From NCBI RefSeq assembly GCF_002796605.1, contig NZ_CP024923.1, forward strand, positions 248,001 to 312,000: a stretch of DNA of 64,000 bases, written 5' to 3'. Positions 9,586 through 20,564 of the stretch are shown in pieces. The stretch comes from Sphingomonas psychrotolerans (lineage in GTDB: Bacteria; Pseudomonadota; Alphaproteobacteria; Sphingomonadales; Sphingomonadaceae). The notes under the pieces were generated by a model. That model had not been told where the DNA came from. It was given only the letters and a program-made list of their open reading frames with translations, and made no database searches. A program made the translations under genes and the position numbers. The stretch's first letter is position 1. Every line of letters begins with the position of its first letter.

Positions 9586-9616
9586 CGGCCGGAAAGTCTT
9601 CTTTCCGGCCGTTTTT
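9586..9616 (+). terminator. clpX: rho-independent terminator after clpX
   Basis: Perfect 11-bp stem (CGGCCGGAAAG with CTTTCCGGCCG), a TCTT loop and a five-T run, starting 28 bases after the clpX stop. Confidence 0.92.
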
Positions 9617-9692
9617 GCATGTGCGCCGATTGACCGACTCGCCCGCGAGGCGCACCCTCTCTCGCAGTAAAGACGAGATGGAGAGGTGACGT

Positions 9693-10292
9693 ATGTCCGA
9701 TATTGCCATCCTCGACGACGACGAGCGAGAGTATCATTCGCCGTTCGACCTGGCGCTCAACCCTGCCGCACTCGAGACATTCAAATGGCTGGTACTTGGT
9801 CACGTCTTGTACGTGGTCGGGTTGGCGATGGTGGTCTACTTCCACGTTCCCAATGGCGCGGTGTGGATTACGCCGCTGTTTGGGCTGCCGTTCGTCTGGC
9901 ACGAGCGTCATCACCGCGGCGCCGTGAAGGCTCTGGTGTTCTTCGGCGGGTTCGCGCTGATGCACTATGTCGCGCTGATGACCGTCAGCGGCATCAGCGA
10001 CGATGGCGTCGGCTTCCTGCGCGGTTTCGTCGGGGGTGCGATCGGGGGCGGCGGCTGTCTGTTGCTCTGCGCGATCTTCGGGTTGCTGCGCAAAGGATCG
10101 AGCCTCACGTTCGAGGCGTTCGGCACGGTTCTGCTCGGCGCGGTCGGCAGCTTCTGCGTCTATATGTACCTCACCACCGGGGCGACCGGGGATTCGTTCG
10201 CGAGCGACGTCGTCCAGCCGCTCAAGATCTACACGCCGTGGCAGATCGTCTTCGCCTATGTGCTGGCCAGAGTGCTCCGCCCGCTGAGCTGA
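9693..10292 (+). CDS. membrane protein of unknown function
   Basis: A 199-residue protein starting at 9693 behind GGAGAGG. After an acidic N-terminus (MSDIAILDDDERE) there are about five hydrophobic segments: WLVLGHVLYVVGLAMVVYF, WITPLFGLPFVW, ALVFFGGFALMHYVALM, a Gly-rich helix FVGGAIGGGGCLLLCAIFGL and FGTVLLGAVGSFCVYMYL. The last part ends in a short helix. No catalytic motif is visible and I do not recognise the family. It lies after the clpX terminator and is convergent with the next gene, so it is probably its own transcription unit. Confidence 0.75.
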   Translation: MSDIAILDDDEREYHSPFDLALNPAALETFKWLVLGHVLYVVGLAMVVYFHVPNGAVWITPLFGLPFVWHERHHRGAVKALVFFGGFALMHYVALMTVSGISDDGVGFLRGFVGGAIGGGGCLLLCAIFGLLRKGSSLTFEAFGTVLLGAVGSFCVYMYLTTGATGDSFASDVVQPLKIYTPWQIVFAYVLARVLRPLS

Positions 10293-10296
10293 CCTG

Positions 10297-11385
10297 CTAC
10301 GATCCGGCTCGCGCGGGAGAGCCTCGCGCGGCCGGACCGTTCAGTGCCCGCCACGGGATCACCGCCCATTCGGGAGCGTCGCAGGCGCGCGCGATGCGCG
10401 CAAAATAGGCGGCGACGAAGAGACCGTCCGGGGTGAGCCAGGCTTCGGGAAAGCGCCACACTTCCGGATCGTCGTAATTGCAGCCGTCCGCCTCCGAAGC
10501 CGCCATCTCCGCAGGATGATGGCGCTTGAGCAGTGCCACCAATCCCGGGGCGAACACCGTGCCGCGATAGGCATACCATCCGTCCGCCCGTTCGGGCGGA
10601 GGTGGCGCCTCGCCGAAGCGGAGCAGATCGTCGAGCTTGATCTCCGCACCGGTACGCGCGTCGTAAATGATGCCCTGCGCTCCAAAATCGGGATGCGCCG
10701 CGCCCGCACAGCCCCAGCTGGTCCGCCATGCATAGCTGACCCGGGAATCGTCGAGATAGACTGGCCCGGCCTCGTCCGAATCGATCCCCGCGCCACCGTC
10801 ATAGCCTGGGCAGCCGAACCAGTTGCGGACATGCTGCCACTGCGTCACGTTCAGCGCGGCGTTGATCTTGTGCAGCGCCGTGGCGGCGTAGCCGCTTTCG
10901 ATGCGGAACAGGCGGGTTCCGGTCAGGCGCTCGGTGTACCAGCGGATCGTGCGCGTGCCGATGCGCTCGGGCGGCCCAGCCTCGAGCCGTAGACCCGCGA
11001 GCTGCAGGCGATCATAGCCGCCGAGATCCGCGGGAGCGCCCGCCGGCGCTGGCGGCGGCGTGGCGGGCGCGAGCGAGACGGGGAGCCGCTTGCCTTTGGC
11101 AGTGGTCAGCGTTCCCGCCCAGCCCGTGCCCACCGGCTTCAGGGCAAGGCGGTCGCCGGTAGACCGTGCGCGCAGCGTGAGTCCGTCCGCGCCCCGTTCG
11201 CCATCGAGCGCGATGTCGAGGCGGGTGCTGCGATAGAAATAGCGGCCACTCGGCGCGCCGTCGCCTTCGTCGAGCTCGACGATGATCGGCGCGGTGCCGG
11301 CCTTGCCTTCGTAGAGCTGTGCCGAGGCGGCGCCGGGGAGCGCCAATGCGGCAAGCGCGGCAAGGGGCCAGAGCCGCGCCATCAT
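10297..11385 (-). CDS. secreted protein of unknown function
   Basis: A 362-residue protein with a clear Sec signal peptide (MMARLWPLAALAALALPGAASA). The mature part contains several aromatic and Cys residues (NWFGCPGYDGG, TSWGCAGAAHPDFG, DGCNYDDPEVW, ARACDAPEW), suggesting disulfides in the periplasm. The C-terminal half (YDARTGAEIKLDDLLRFG ... AYFARIARACDAPEWAVIPW) resembles the layout of periplasmic DUF3298/RsiV-like domains, but I cannot confirm this. Its ATG overlaps the stop of the aminopeptidase gene by four bases, so the two are almost certainly co-translated. Confidence 0.75.
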   Translation of the reverse strand: MMARLWPLAALAALALPGAASAQLYEGKAGTAPIIVELDEGDGAPSGRYFYRSTRLDIALDGERGADGLTLRARSTGDRLALKPVGTGWAGTLTTAKGKRLPVSLAPATPPPAPAGAPADLGGYDRLQLAGLRLEAGPPERIGTRTIRWYTERLTGTRLFRIESGYAATALHKINAALNVTQWQHVRNWFGCPGYDGGAGIDSDEAGPVYLDDSRVSYAWRTSWGCAGAAHPDFGAQGIIYDARTGAEIKLDDLLRFGEAPPPPERADGWYAYRGTVFAPGLVALLKRHHPAEMAASEADGCNYDDPEVWRFPEAWLTPDGLFVAAYFARIARACDAPEWAVIPWRALNGPAARGSPARAGS

Positions 11386-13106
11386 TCCCCGCGGCGCGGG
11401 CTACGCTGCGCAGCTTCGACTGCTTCGGAGCGCTTGAGGATGCGCGAGGCGGGGTCGATGACGACATGCGCATCGGCCGGCACCGCGATGCTGCCGGTTC
11501 CGCCGGTCATCGCCAGCGTCTCGACCTTGCCGTCGATCTGCACTTCGACCGGAAGCGGGAAGGGCTTGTCCCTCGGCGTCTTCCAGCGGAGCGTCAGCCG
11601 CCCGCCCTCGCGCGTCTGGAGCAATTCGGGCAGCGCCGCCTCGCGCAGATACACGTCGAAGAACCAGGTCATATCCTTGCCGGTCACCTGATTGACGATA
11701 CCGACATATTCGGGGGTGGTCGCGAAGCGCGGCTGGAAATTGCCCGGCTTCGGATCGGGGCGACCATAGACCAGCCGACGCGTGACGTCCCAGAAGGCCT
11801 TGTCGCCGATCAGGTTCCGGAGCGTGTGGAGCACCCACGCGCCCTTGACGTAGATGTCGCCGCCGGGGCCGCCTTTTTCCTCCTCATAGACCTCTTCCTC
11901 GGTCAGGATCCGGCCGGAGACGATCGGTGCCTTGTTCTCGATCTGGTTGCGGAATTTCTCCATCATCACCGCATAGCGCGCCTCGCCCTCGCGCCAGCGG
12001 CCGTAGAGCGGCTGCATATACTGGCCATAGCCTTCGTGGAGCCAGTAATCGTCCCAATTGGCGGCCGACATCTGGTTGCCGAACCATTCGTGGGCCAGCT
12101 CGTGCTGGAACAGCCAGTCGAACCCGGTCGCATCCTTGGCATAATTGTTGCCATAGGCGTTGATCGTCTGGTGCTCCATGCCCATGTGCGGCGTCTCGAC
12201 CACGCCGAGCTTCTCGTCGGACCACGGATAGGGGCCGACATTGGCCTCGAAGAAATCGAGCGTCGGCGCAAATTCGGTGAACAGCCCCGCCGCCCCGGCC
12301 TCACGGCCGGGCAAATGCCAGTAATAAAGCGGGATCGTGTTGCCGAACCGGCTGCGATAGCTGCCCTTCATTTCGACATAGGGCGCTATGTTGAGCGCCA
12401 CCGAATAGGGGTTGGGGCTGCGCGCGCGCCAGTGCCAGGTCGTGCGGCCGTCGGCGAGCGTGTCGACCTTCTGCAGCACGCCGTTGGAGGGCGCGGAGAG
12501 CCCCTTGGGCACCGTGATGTGCAGATCGACCTTGGCCGGCTCGCCCGCGGGGAAATCGAGGCACGGCCAGAACAGGTCGCAGCCATAGCCTTCGGCGGTG
12601 GTCGCGATCCACGGCTTGCCTTCGGGGGTTTTGCTCCAGACGATGCCGTCGTCCCATGGTGCGCGCACCGCAACGTGCGGCGTGCCGCCATAGGTGATCC
12701 GGACGATCGCCTGGTCGCCGGCGGCGAGCGGCTTCGGCAGGTTGATCGTCAGTCGCCCCTCGGGGTTCGACCAACTCGAATGGGGCAGAGGCGTGCCGTC
12801 GAGGCTGATCGCAGTGACTGGCAGATTCTTGTCGAGATCGATCAGGAGACGGCGCTGCGGGGCAGCGGTGGTCAGCGTCAGCGTGGCGATGCCCTGGAGC
12901 TTCTGCGTCTCGGGGAATATTTCGATCGCCAGATCGACATGCTCGAGCCGCAGCGCCGCGCGTTCGGGATCGATCGGCCCGCCGGATGCCTCGGTCAGCG
13001 CAGTGATCGGCGGCTCGCCGGGCCGGATCTGGCCGTGGGCGGGTGCGGTGGCGAGTGCGAGTGCCGAGGCGGCGAGCAGAAAACGAGTGGTGATAGAAAC
13101 CTCCAT
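11382..13106 (-). CDS. secreted M1-family metallopeptidase (aminopeptidase)
   Basis: A 574-residue protein with a signal peptide (TTRFLLAASALALATAPAHG). Zinc-binding motif HELAHEW followed about 18 residues later by a Glu in HEGYGQY gives the gluzincin HExxH-x18-E site, and the exopeptidase motif appears as GMEHQT in place of the usual GAMEN. The N-terminal beta domain (about residues 40-230) is typical of M1 enzymes. It should trim peptides in the periplasm. I start at the ATG at 13106; the frame runs on upstream against lon but that part is antisense shadow. It overlaps the downstream secreted-protein gene by four bases and is divergent from lon. Confidence 0.9.
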   Translation of the reverse strand: MEVSITTRFLLAASALALATAPAHGQIRPGEPPITALTEASGGPIDPERAALRLEHVDLAIEIFPETQKLQGIATLTLTTAAPQRRLLIDLDKNLPVTAISLDGTPLPHSSWSNPEGRLTINLPKPLAAGDQAIVRITYGGTPHVAVRAPWDDGIVWSKTPEGKPWIATTAEGYGCDLFWPCLDFPAGEPAKVDLHITVPKGLSAPSNGVLQKVDTLADGRTTWHWRARSPNPYSVALNIAPYVEMKGSYRSRFGNTIPLYYWHLPGREAGAAGLFTEFAPTLDFFEANVGPYPWSDEKLGVVETPHMGMEHQTINAYGNNYAKDATGFDWLFQHELAHEWFGNQMSAANWDDYWLHEGYGQYMQPLYGRWREGEARYAVMMEKFRNQIENKAPIVSGRILTEEEVYEEEKGGPGGDIYVKGAWVLHTLRNLIGDKAFWDVTRRLVYGRPDPKPGNFQPRFATTPEYVGIVNQVTGKDMTWFFDVYLREAALPELLQTREGGRLTLRWKTPRDKPFPLPVEVQIDGKVETLAMTGGTGSIAVPADAHVVIDPASRILKRSEAVEAAQRSPRRGE

Positions 13107-13241
13107 CAGGCGAGCGATCCTCAATGTCGCGATCTCGTAGGCAGCGCCAGTCCGCAGCCAATCAATCCACGACGATTGATGCGGCTGGCGCGCGCACCAT
13201 ATATAGTGGAGAACAGGGGCCGCTCGGGCCCAGGAGTATTC

Positions 13242-15638
<2,397 letters not shown>

Positions 15639-15768
15639 GGAGGCGTAACTTTTGCGGCGAAATCCGCCGTGGAGGGTTTGACAGCGGTGGCGGTCGCGTG
15701 CTGACTGGCATACTCGGCCTGCCGCCGACTCATTTTTAGACGCACTCACTCAGGGGGAATCCACCAGC

Positions 15769-16041
15769 ATGAACAAGCAAGAGCTGATCGGGACGGTCGC
15801 CGACACCTCCGGCCTCGGCAAGGGCGACGCCACCAAGGCAGTCGAAGCAGTGTTCGATGCGATCTCGACTGCGCTCAAAAAGGGCGACGAGGTTCGTCTG
15901 GTCGGCTTCGGCACTTTCTCGGTCAGCAAGCGCAAGGCGTCGACCGGCCGCAACCCCCGCACCGGCGAGGAGATGACGATCAAGGCGTCGAACCAACCCA
16001 AGTTTAAGGCCGGCAAGGGCCTCAAGGACTCGGTCAACTGA
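15769..16041 (+). CDS. hupB: DNA-binding protein HU
   Basis: A 90-residue histone-like protein with the full HU fold: MNKQELIGTVADTSGLGKGD at the N-terminus, the family motif GFGTFSVSKRKASTGRNPRT forming the DNA-binding arm, and the C-terminal KFKAGKGLKDSV. It bends DNA and organises the nucleoid. AGGGGGA precedes the start. Downstream of lon as in most proteobacteria. Confidence 0.97.
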   Translation: MNKQELIGTVADTSGLGKGDATKAVEAVFDAISTALKKGDEVRLVGFGTFSVSKRKASTGRNPRTGEEMTIKASNQPKFKAGKGLKDSVN

Positions 16042-16126
16042 TCTGACCGGAAACCGGGCCTTGGGGCTGGACAAGCGCGCCCCGCACCGCCTAAAGGCCC
16101 GCTTCCATTTTGGCCTCCGGGCCAAT

Positions 16127-16201
16127 GGGCGCGTAGCTCAGTGGTAGAGCACTGTGTTCACACCGCAGGGGTCGCTGGTTCAATCCCAGCCGCGCCCACC
16201 A
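16127..16201 (+). tRNA. tRNA-Val(CAC), island insertion target
   Basis: A 75-base cloverleaf with acceptor stem GGGCGCG/CGCGCCC, T-arm GCTGGTTCAATCCCAGC and encoded CCA. The anticodon stem CTGTG/CGCAG (one G-U pair) closes TTCACAC, giving CAC. The last 53 bases are duplicated at 27370-27422, which shows this gene is the attachment site of the island that follows. Confidence 0.96.
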
Positions 16202-16213
16202 TGTAGAGAAGCC
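16149..16213 (+). repeat. attL, 65-bp direct repeat
   Basis: Identical to 27370-27434 by eye over 65 bases: the last 53 bases of tRNA-Val plus 12 bases downstream. Flanking bases differ at both ends. It marks the left junction of the island; the tRNA stays intact on this side. Confidence 0.95.
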
Positions 16214-16243
16214 TCGGAAATCTCAGGATTTCCGGGGTTTTTT
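16212..16243 (+). terminator. terminator just inside the island's left end
   Basis: Stem of about 11 pairs (8 perfect in CGGAAATC/GATTTCCG, extended by CCT/GGG with one wobble), a TCAG loop and a six-T run. It takes over termination of the tRNA-Val transcript; the chromosome's own terminator now lies beyond the right junction. Confidence 0.85.
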
Positions 16244-16314
16244 CGCCTTTGGCGCAAATACCTAGAGAACCGCTTCTCGCCGCTCCTGACACGAACTTGT
16301 CACAGGAGAATAGA

Positions 16315-17327
16315 GTGGCAACTATCAGAAAACGGGCTGGCCGATGGTCCGTGCAGGTGCGTCGCAAGGGGTATGAGCCGGAATACCAAACCTTTCGGTC
16401 TAAGGATGCGGCGGAACGATGGGCTCGCGAACGAGAAGCTCTCATCGATCAAGGGCGGCAACCAGTTAGCCATCGCGAATTGCGGAGCCAAACTTTAGGC
16501 GACCTGATTCGCCGATACCTCGTTGAAGTGACACCCACCAAGCTGAGCGCCGACACCGAACGACTCAGGCTCACTAAGATGCTTCGGGCTGCTCTTTGCG
16601 ATATTTCCTTGGCAGACCTGACGTCCGCTCCTGTAGCGGCCTACAGGATGCCAGAGCGAAGGAAGTAAGGTCAGGGACCATCGCCCGCGAGCTTTCCCTA
16701 CTACACAGCGTAATCGATGTAGCGCGGCGGGAGTGGGGCGTTGGGCTACCGACCAATGTGGTTGCTCAGGTGCGTCGGATGCCGGTTAAGAATGCTCGGG
16801 ATAGGCGGCTCCAACCCGGCGAGTTGGATAGGCTCGTAGCCGCGCTTTCGAAGACCCGAAACGCATTGGTGCGTCCGGCTATCATGCTGGCGATAGAGAC
16901 AGGCCTTAGGCGTGGCGAACTGCTGAGCCTCGCTTGGGCCGATATCGATCTAGATAGGCGCACGGCGCATATCCCGCACACAAAGACGGGTTATGCTCGT
17001 ACTGTACCGCTCACCGACTCCGCAGTGGCGTTGTTGCGAGCTATGCAGCGCGCAGGGGCTAAGGTGTTTCCTATGACGCCAATGTCGTTGAAGCTCGCTT
17101 GGAACCGCCTCCGCGTAAGAGCGGGAATGCCGGACCTGCACTTTCACGACCTTCGCCATGAAGCCATCAGCCGCTTTGCCGAAATGGGCCTTAGCACCGT
17201 CGAGCTATCAGTGATTAGCGGGCACCGGGACCCTCGGATGCTCTTCCGCTACGCCCATCTTCGACCGGCCGACTTAGCTAGGAAGCTTGCAGGGCGATCA
17301 TGGGAACGAGAGGTAGGAAGCCTGTGA
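16315..17327 (+). pseudogene. tyrosine recombinase/integrase, single frameshift
   Basis: Begins at GTG 16315 behind AGGAG and should encode about 337 residues. Residues 1-111 (MATIRKRAGRWSVQVRRKGY..., core-binding SAM-like region) are in one frame until VAAYR, which then runs to a stop at 16668; the rest continues in another frame from about 16648 (DARAKEVRSGTIARELSLLH...). The catalytic domain keeps the active residues: Arg in ETGLRRGELLSL, Lys in HTKTGYARTV, the HDLRHEAISR box, GHRDP and the Tyr nucleophile in LFRYAHL. One missing G (AGGAT where AGGGAT would restore the frame) explains everything. It could be a real inactivating mutation, a sequencing error or, less likely, a recoding site. 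Confidence 0.85.
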
Positions 17328-17676
17328 GGTTCGTGACGAAAGACAGGAACACACTTCAATCATCCCTTCCAACCAGTGCCTCGCGTAGAAAATCCGCGAT
17401 ATTTGGTGACATTTAGATCGGGAATAGGTTGATATTAGGAAGCAAATTAACAACGCTAAGTTTATAGAATGCTTCCAATTGCTGTAACGCCTAAACATAC
17501 ACCAAACTTACCTTAACTTTTCTCAAAAACCGGATTGACAGTGTCAGCGGTGTGCGCCAAATGGCGCGCATTGCTGGCCTATCAAAAAGTAGGCACCCGT
17601 TCTATAGATAGAGTAAACGAATGCATACTTTACGTTTCAACATGGGAGTGGATTTTCTCTTTCTCATGGTGAATGT
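17328..17676. other. AT-rich non-coding leader of the helicase-like gene
   Basis: About 350 bp with no supported gene and much lower GC than the chromosome. It holds a TTGACA at 17535-17540, a palindrome GCGCC-AAAT-GGCGC just downstream (about 17555-17568), and a TATAGA at 17603-17608 that could be a -10 element. The palindrome next to a -35-like box suggests a repressor site; which regulator binds is unknown, though the island encodes an XRE protein at 21331. Confidence 0.4.
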
Positions 17677-19422
17677 ATGTATGTCTTTGGTAAGAGTTCG
17701 TTTGCTCAAGAATCATTCGATCTTTTGATTGCTGATCTTATTTCATTTGGAAATGAAGTTTCTCATGAAGAGGGAGCTTCTCTAAGAGCTCTTCTAGAGA
17801 CGTTCTTTGATGCCCTTTCCGGTGATCTTCCTTCAAAATTCTATCTGAATTCTCTTCCTCCCGGCTCAGGAAAAACCCAAGCCATTTCCTCCTTCGTAAG
17901 GGTATGGAAATCCAAAGGCTTCCAACCCTCAGGCGGTATCCTGATCGGCTTGAAGACCAAGGATGAAATCGCGGGACTCGTTCGCCGCCTTGGCATCGGG
18001 CCCGAGGACTTCGCCTGTTTCACGCGGGACGACGCCGTTAACGCCTTGGGCCGCCCCGACGCCGAGAATGCTCCCGTCCTCCTAACGACGCAGCAGATGA
18101 TTATCAGCCGGACGAATGACCGGTCTTTTACCGCTGCTCGGGATTTCCATTTCCTCGGTCAACCTCGGGCTCTGCGGATTTGGGATGAGTCCTTCACGCT
18201 CGCCGAGCCAGTCTCCGTGACGCTTTACGCATTGCAACGACTGCCGGGGCTCTTGAATCGTCGATTTGCCGATATGGCTCATCGCATTTCCATGATGATC
18301 GATGGAGTCCGCACCGCCGACTCTAAGGGTGTAATCCGCGTCCCCGCCTCGCTAGGGGGCGGCCTTGCGAAGATCATGACCCTCACCAAGGAAGGCAGCG
18401 TCAGCGTTCCTGCCGCGGAGATGGGCGTCATCGAGAAGCTACATGCCGCTGCCGGCCGGGACCTTCTGATCCGGCCTACTGGCGGGAGTTTTGACCGCGC
18501 GCTCGTAGGATCGACACGTCCAATCCCCGAGGACTTTGCCCCCGCGATAATTACCGATGCTTCTGGTCGCGTCAGAGAGACTTACACCGTCTTGCATGCG
18601 AATCGTGGCAATGTCGTGCACCTACCTTCGAGCGTTACCGACTACCGCAATCTGCACATTCACCTGTGGCAGACAGCTTGCGGAAAGGAGGTCCTTGAGG
18701 ACGCCACTGCGAGCAGAGCCATCTACCGCAAAATCGCAAAGCAAATGGAAGGAAGCCGAGAGCATTGGCTTATCATTTCCCATAAGGCGAATGCGGGGCT
18801 GGACGTGCGTACCGCCCTTGATGATGCAACCGGCGGCACCGTGCCTTTCGAGTACCTCCATTGGGGGCGGCACTACGGCACCAACACCTATAATCGTATC
18901 AAGAACGTGGTCGTGATCGGAACCTATTTCTACCCAAACGAAGCGTATGAGGCTCTTGGAATGGCTGCCGCCGGCCTGCCAGCGGAGGACGCTCCGTCGT
19001 CCGATATGAAGACGCTCCGGGCCGGGGAGTTTAAGCACAACATGCTACAAGCGATCCTACGCGGAAACGCCCGCAACAGTCTCAATGGGGTGGCCGGCGA
19101 GTGCAATGTCTACATCGTCGCGAGCACTCGGATCGATGCCAGAACGCTCCTGCGGGACACCTTTCCGAGCGCCACGATCAGCGATTGGGGAAAGGCTGAT
19201 GATAAGCCGCTGCCGGCGCACGCAAAGGCGGTGATCGCGGCGCTAGAAGCTCTGTTCCTAGAGGGCGTCAAAGAGGTTCGAAAAAAGAACGTCAGTGAAG
19301 CGGCCCGCATGACCGCGCAAGAGCTCCACAGGCAGCTTAAACGGCCCGCGCTGGTCGCCTATCTTAGCTCGAAAGGCCTAGTGTCGAGCGGGCAACGGAT
19401 CGAAAGGCATGACTATCCCTAA
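17677..19422 (+). CDS. helicase-like P-loop ATPase of unknown function
   Basis: A 581-residue protein. Walker A is PPGSGKTQ (about residues 61-68), a motif-II-like acidic box is RIWDESF (about 165-171), and the second half has segments laid out like SF2 helicase motifs IV-VI: HWLIISHKANAG, then HYGTNTYNRIKNVVVIGTYF, then QAILRGNARN. No nuclease, primase or zinc domain is evident, and I cannot name the family. The first 60 or so codons use many AT-rich codons, unlike the rest. The start at 17677 has no clear ribosome site; ATGs at 17673 and 17681 are in other frames. It converges on the HNH gene with 35 bp between stops. Could be a phage-satellite replication helicase or a defence ATPase. Confidence 0.7.
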   Translation: MYVFGKSSFAQESFDLLIADLISFGNEVSHEEGASLRALLETFFDALSGDLPSKFYLNSLPPGSGKTQAISSFVRVWKSKGFQPSGGILIGLKTKDEIAGLVRRLGIGPEDFACFTRDDAVNALGRPDAENAPVLLTTQQMIISRTNDRSFTAARDFHFLGQPRALRIWDESFTLAEPVSVTLYALQRLPGLLNRRFADMAHRISMMIDGVRTADSKGVIRVPASLGGGLAKIMTLTKEGSVSVPAAEMGVIEKLHAAAGRDLLIRPTGGSFDRALVGSTRPIPEDFAPAIITDASGRVRETYTVLHANRGNVVHLPSSVTDYRNLHIHLWQTACGKEVLEDATASRAIYRKIAKQMEGSREHWLIISHKANAGLDVRTALDDATGGTVPFEYLHWGRHYGTNTYNRIKNVVVIGTYFYPNEAYEALGMAAAGLPAEDAPSSDMKTLRAGEFKHNMLQAILRGNARNSLNGVAGECNVYIVASTRIDARTLLRDTFPSATISDWGKADDKPLPAHAKAVIAALEALFLEGVKEVRKKNVSEAARMTAQELHRQLKRPALVAYLSSKGLVSSGQRIERHDYP

Positions 19423-19457
19423 GGAGAGCGCACTTTGACGACACCATGTCCCGTAAT

Positions 19458-20147
19458 CTATCTATCGCTCCCCGCCTTTGCATATTGACCAATAAAGCTT
19501 ACGTTGAACCCATAAAGCCCAAGGGTATTATCCTCATCTACAATTAACTTGCCTTTACCATCAAGTTCTAGGCAGGTCCGCGCTAGTTTGGCTTCGGTAA
19601 AGCCACTGCTTTTTCGTTCAAAGATAATAACGCCGGTGTCATACATGATGCCTTCAAAATCTAGAAATCCCATGTTTGGCCCACCAGCCACTGTTCGAAT
19701 GGCCATCCCGGTGACGAAATACCTAGGGTACCCCTCTACACTATCGGGAAGCGGTATTAGACTCAGGTCCGCGCTATCGGTGCCGGCGCCGAGACGCAGG
19801 TATTGACCTGCATAGGGATCGCGTGGCGGAGTCTGGATTTCTCCGAAGTGGACGCGCTGGGCGAATGCGGAAGCAAGGCTAGTACTGAGTTCTAGTTTAA
19901 AAGCTTTTACCTCTGCAATCGTAATTTTCTTGGACTGTGATGTTACACTATCGTACTGATCATGGTGATCTAGGCATAAAAATGCTAGATTGGTTTCAAC
20001 GTTGTTGCTGTTGTCGTGATCTAGATGAGCTATCTGCCCACTTTTCAAACGAGTGTCTCGATTAAGTCCAAAGCAGATGCAGCACCTTCGCCGGCAGTCA
20101 GTCAGGATATCAGCCTGAACGTCTGAGGGTATCTTTATCCGTGCCAT
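19458..20147 (-). CDS. HNH endonuclease with an unknown C-terminal domain
   Basis: A 229-residue protein. Residues 1-70 form an HNH/zinc site: CCICFGL supplies two Cys, AHLDHDNSNNVETNLAFLC carries the central His and Asn, and LDHHDQYDS the last His pair. The remaining 150 residues (from about PRDPYAGQYLRLG) are predicted by eye to be beta-rich, with FDFEGI-like hydrophobic strands, and I do not recognise them; they could be a sensor or targeting domain. I start at the ATG at 20147 with GAAGG before it; a longer start at 20207 lacks support. Convergent with the helicase-like gene, divergent from the small gene at 20275. Confidence 0.75.
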   Translation of the reverse strand: MARIKIPSDVQADILTDCRRRCCICFGLNRDTRLKSGQIAHLDHDNSNNVETNLAFLCLDHHDQYDSVTSQSKKITIAEVKAFKLELSTSLASAFAQRVHFGEIQTPPRDPYAGQYLRLGAGTDSADLSLIPLPDSVEGYPRYFVTGMAIRTVAGGPNMGFLDFEGIMYDTGVIIFERKSSGFTEAKLARTCLELDGKGKLIVDEDNTLGLYGFNVSFIGQYAKAGSDR

Positions 20148-20274
20148 GTGCCTTCGTTGTCCTCCGCAACGCATGAACCGTCTGGAACCCGACGATGCGG
20201 TTTGCAACCGGCGATGGTTTGCAGGTCTAAAACTTCTCCCTACCTAGCGTTCCTTTTATGTTCTATTTAGGGGC

Positions 20275-20469
20275 ATGGAACGATTCGCCCCCAATCCAGC
20301 CGTTATGGCGTCCGCGATCCTGGCTGCGCCCGGTTGGGCGCGCGTCGGAATAACCGTAGCTGACGAACGGATGAGGGAACGTGCCGCGCAGGAGCTTGCC
20401 CGATCCATTGTGGAGCAACTGAACCCGGCACCAGCGGACGCTGCGGACCAGTTGCCGCTAGCGCTATAA
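20275..20469 (+). CDS. small hypothetical protein
   Basis: A 64-residue frame at 20275 preceded by AGGGGC. It has a short Ala-rich part (MERFAPNPAVMASAILAAPG) and a charged helix (ADERMRERAAQELARSIVEQ). The pattern of a small, acidic/basic helical protein is common on mobile elements of sphingomonads. No function can be given. The start spacing is short, so translation is not certain. Confidence 0.5.
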   Translation: MERFAPNPAVMASAILAAPGWARVGITVADERMRERAAQELARSIVEQLNPAPADAADQLPLAL

Positions 20470-20564
20470 CTAGTTGCAAGTGCGACGTTTCTCGATATTT
20501 TTAGCGTCGGCTGTAAACGCAATCCTGCGACGTTGGGCGCAATTATCTGAGTCTTCGGCTTGGC

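Noticed and set aside
11319..13241. Upstream part of the 1439-codon frame ending in lon
   Set aside because: It is antisense to the aminopeptidase, has no family motifs, and lon has its own ribosome site at 13242.
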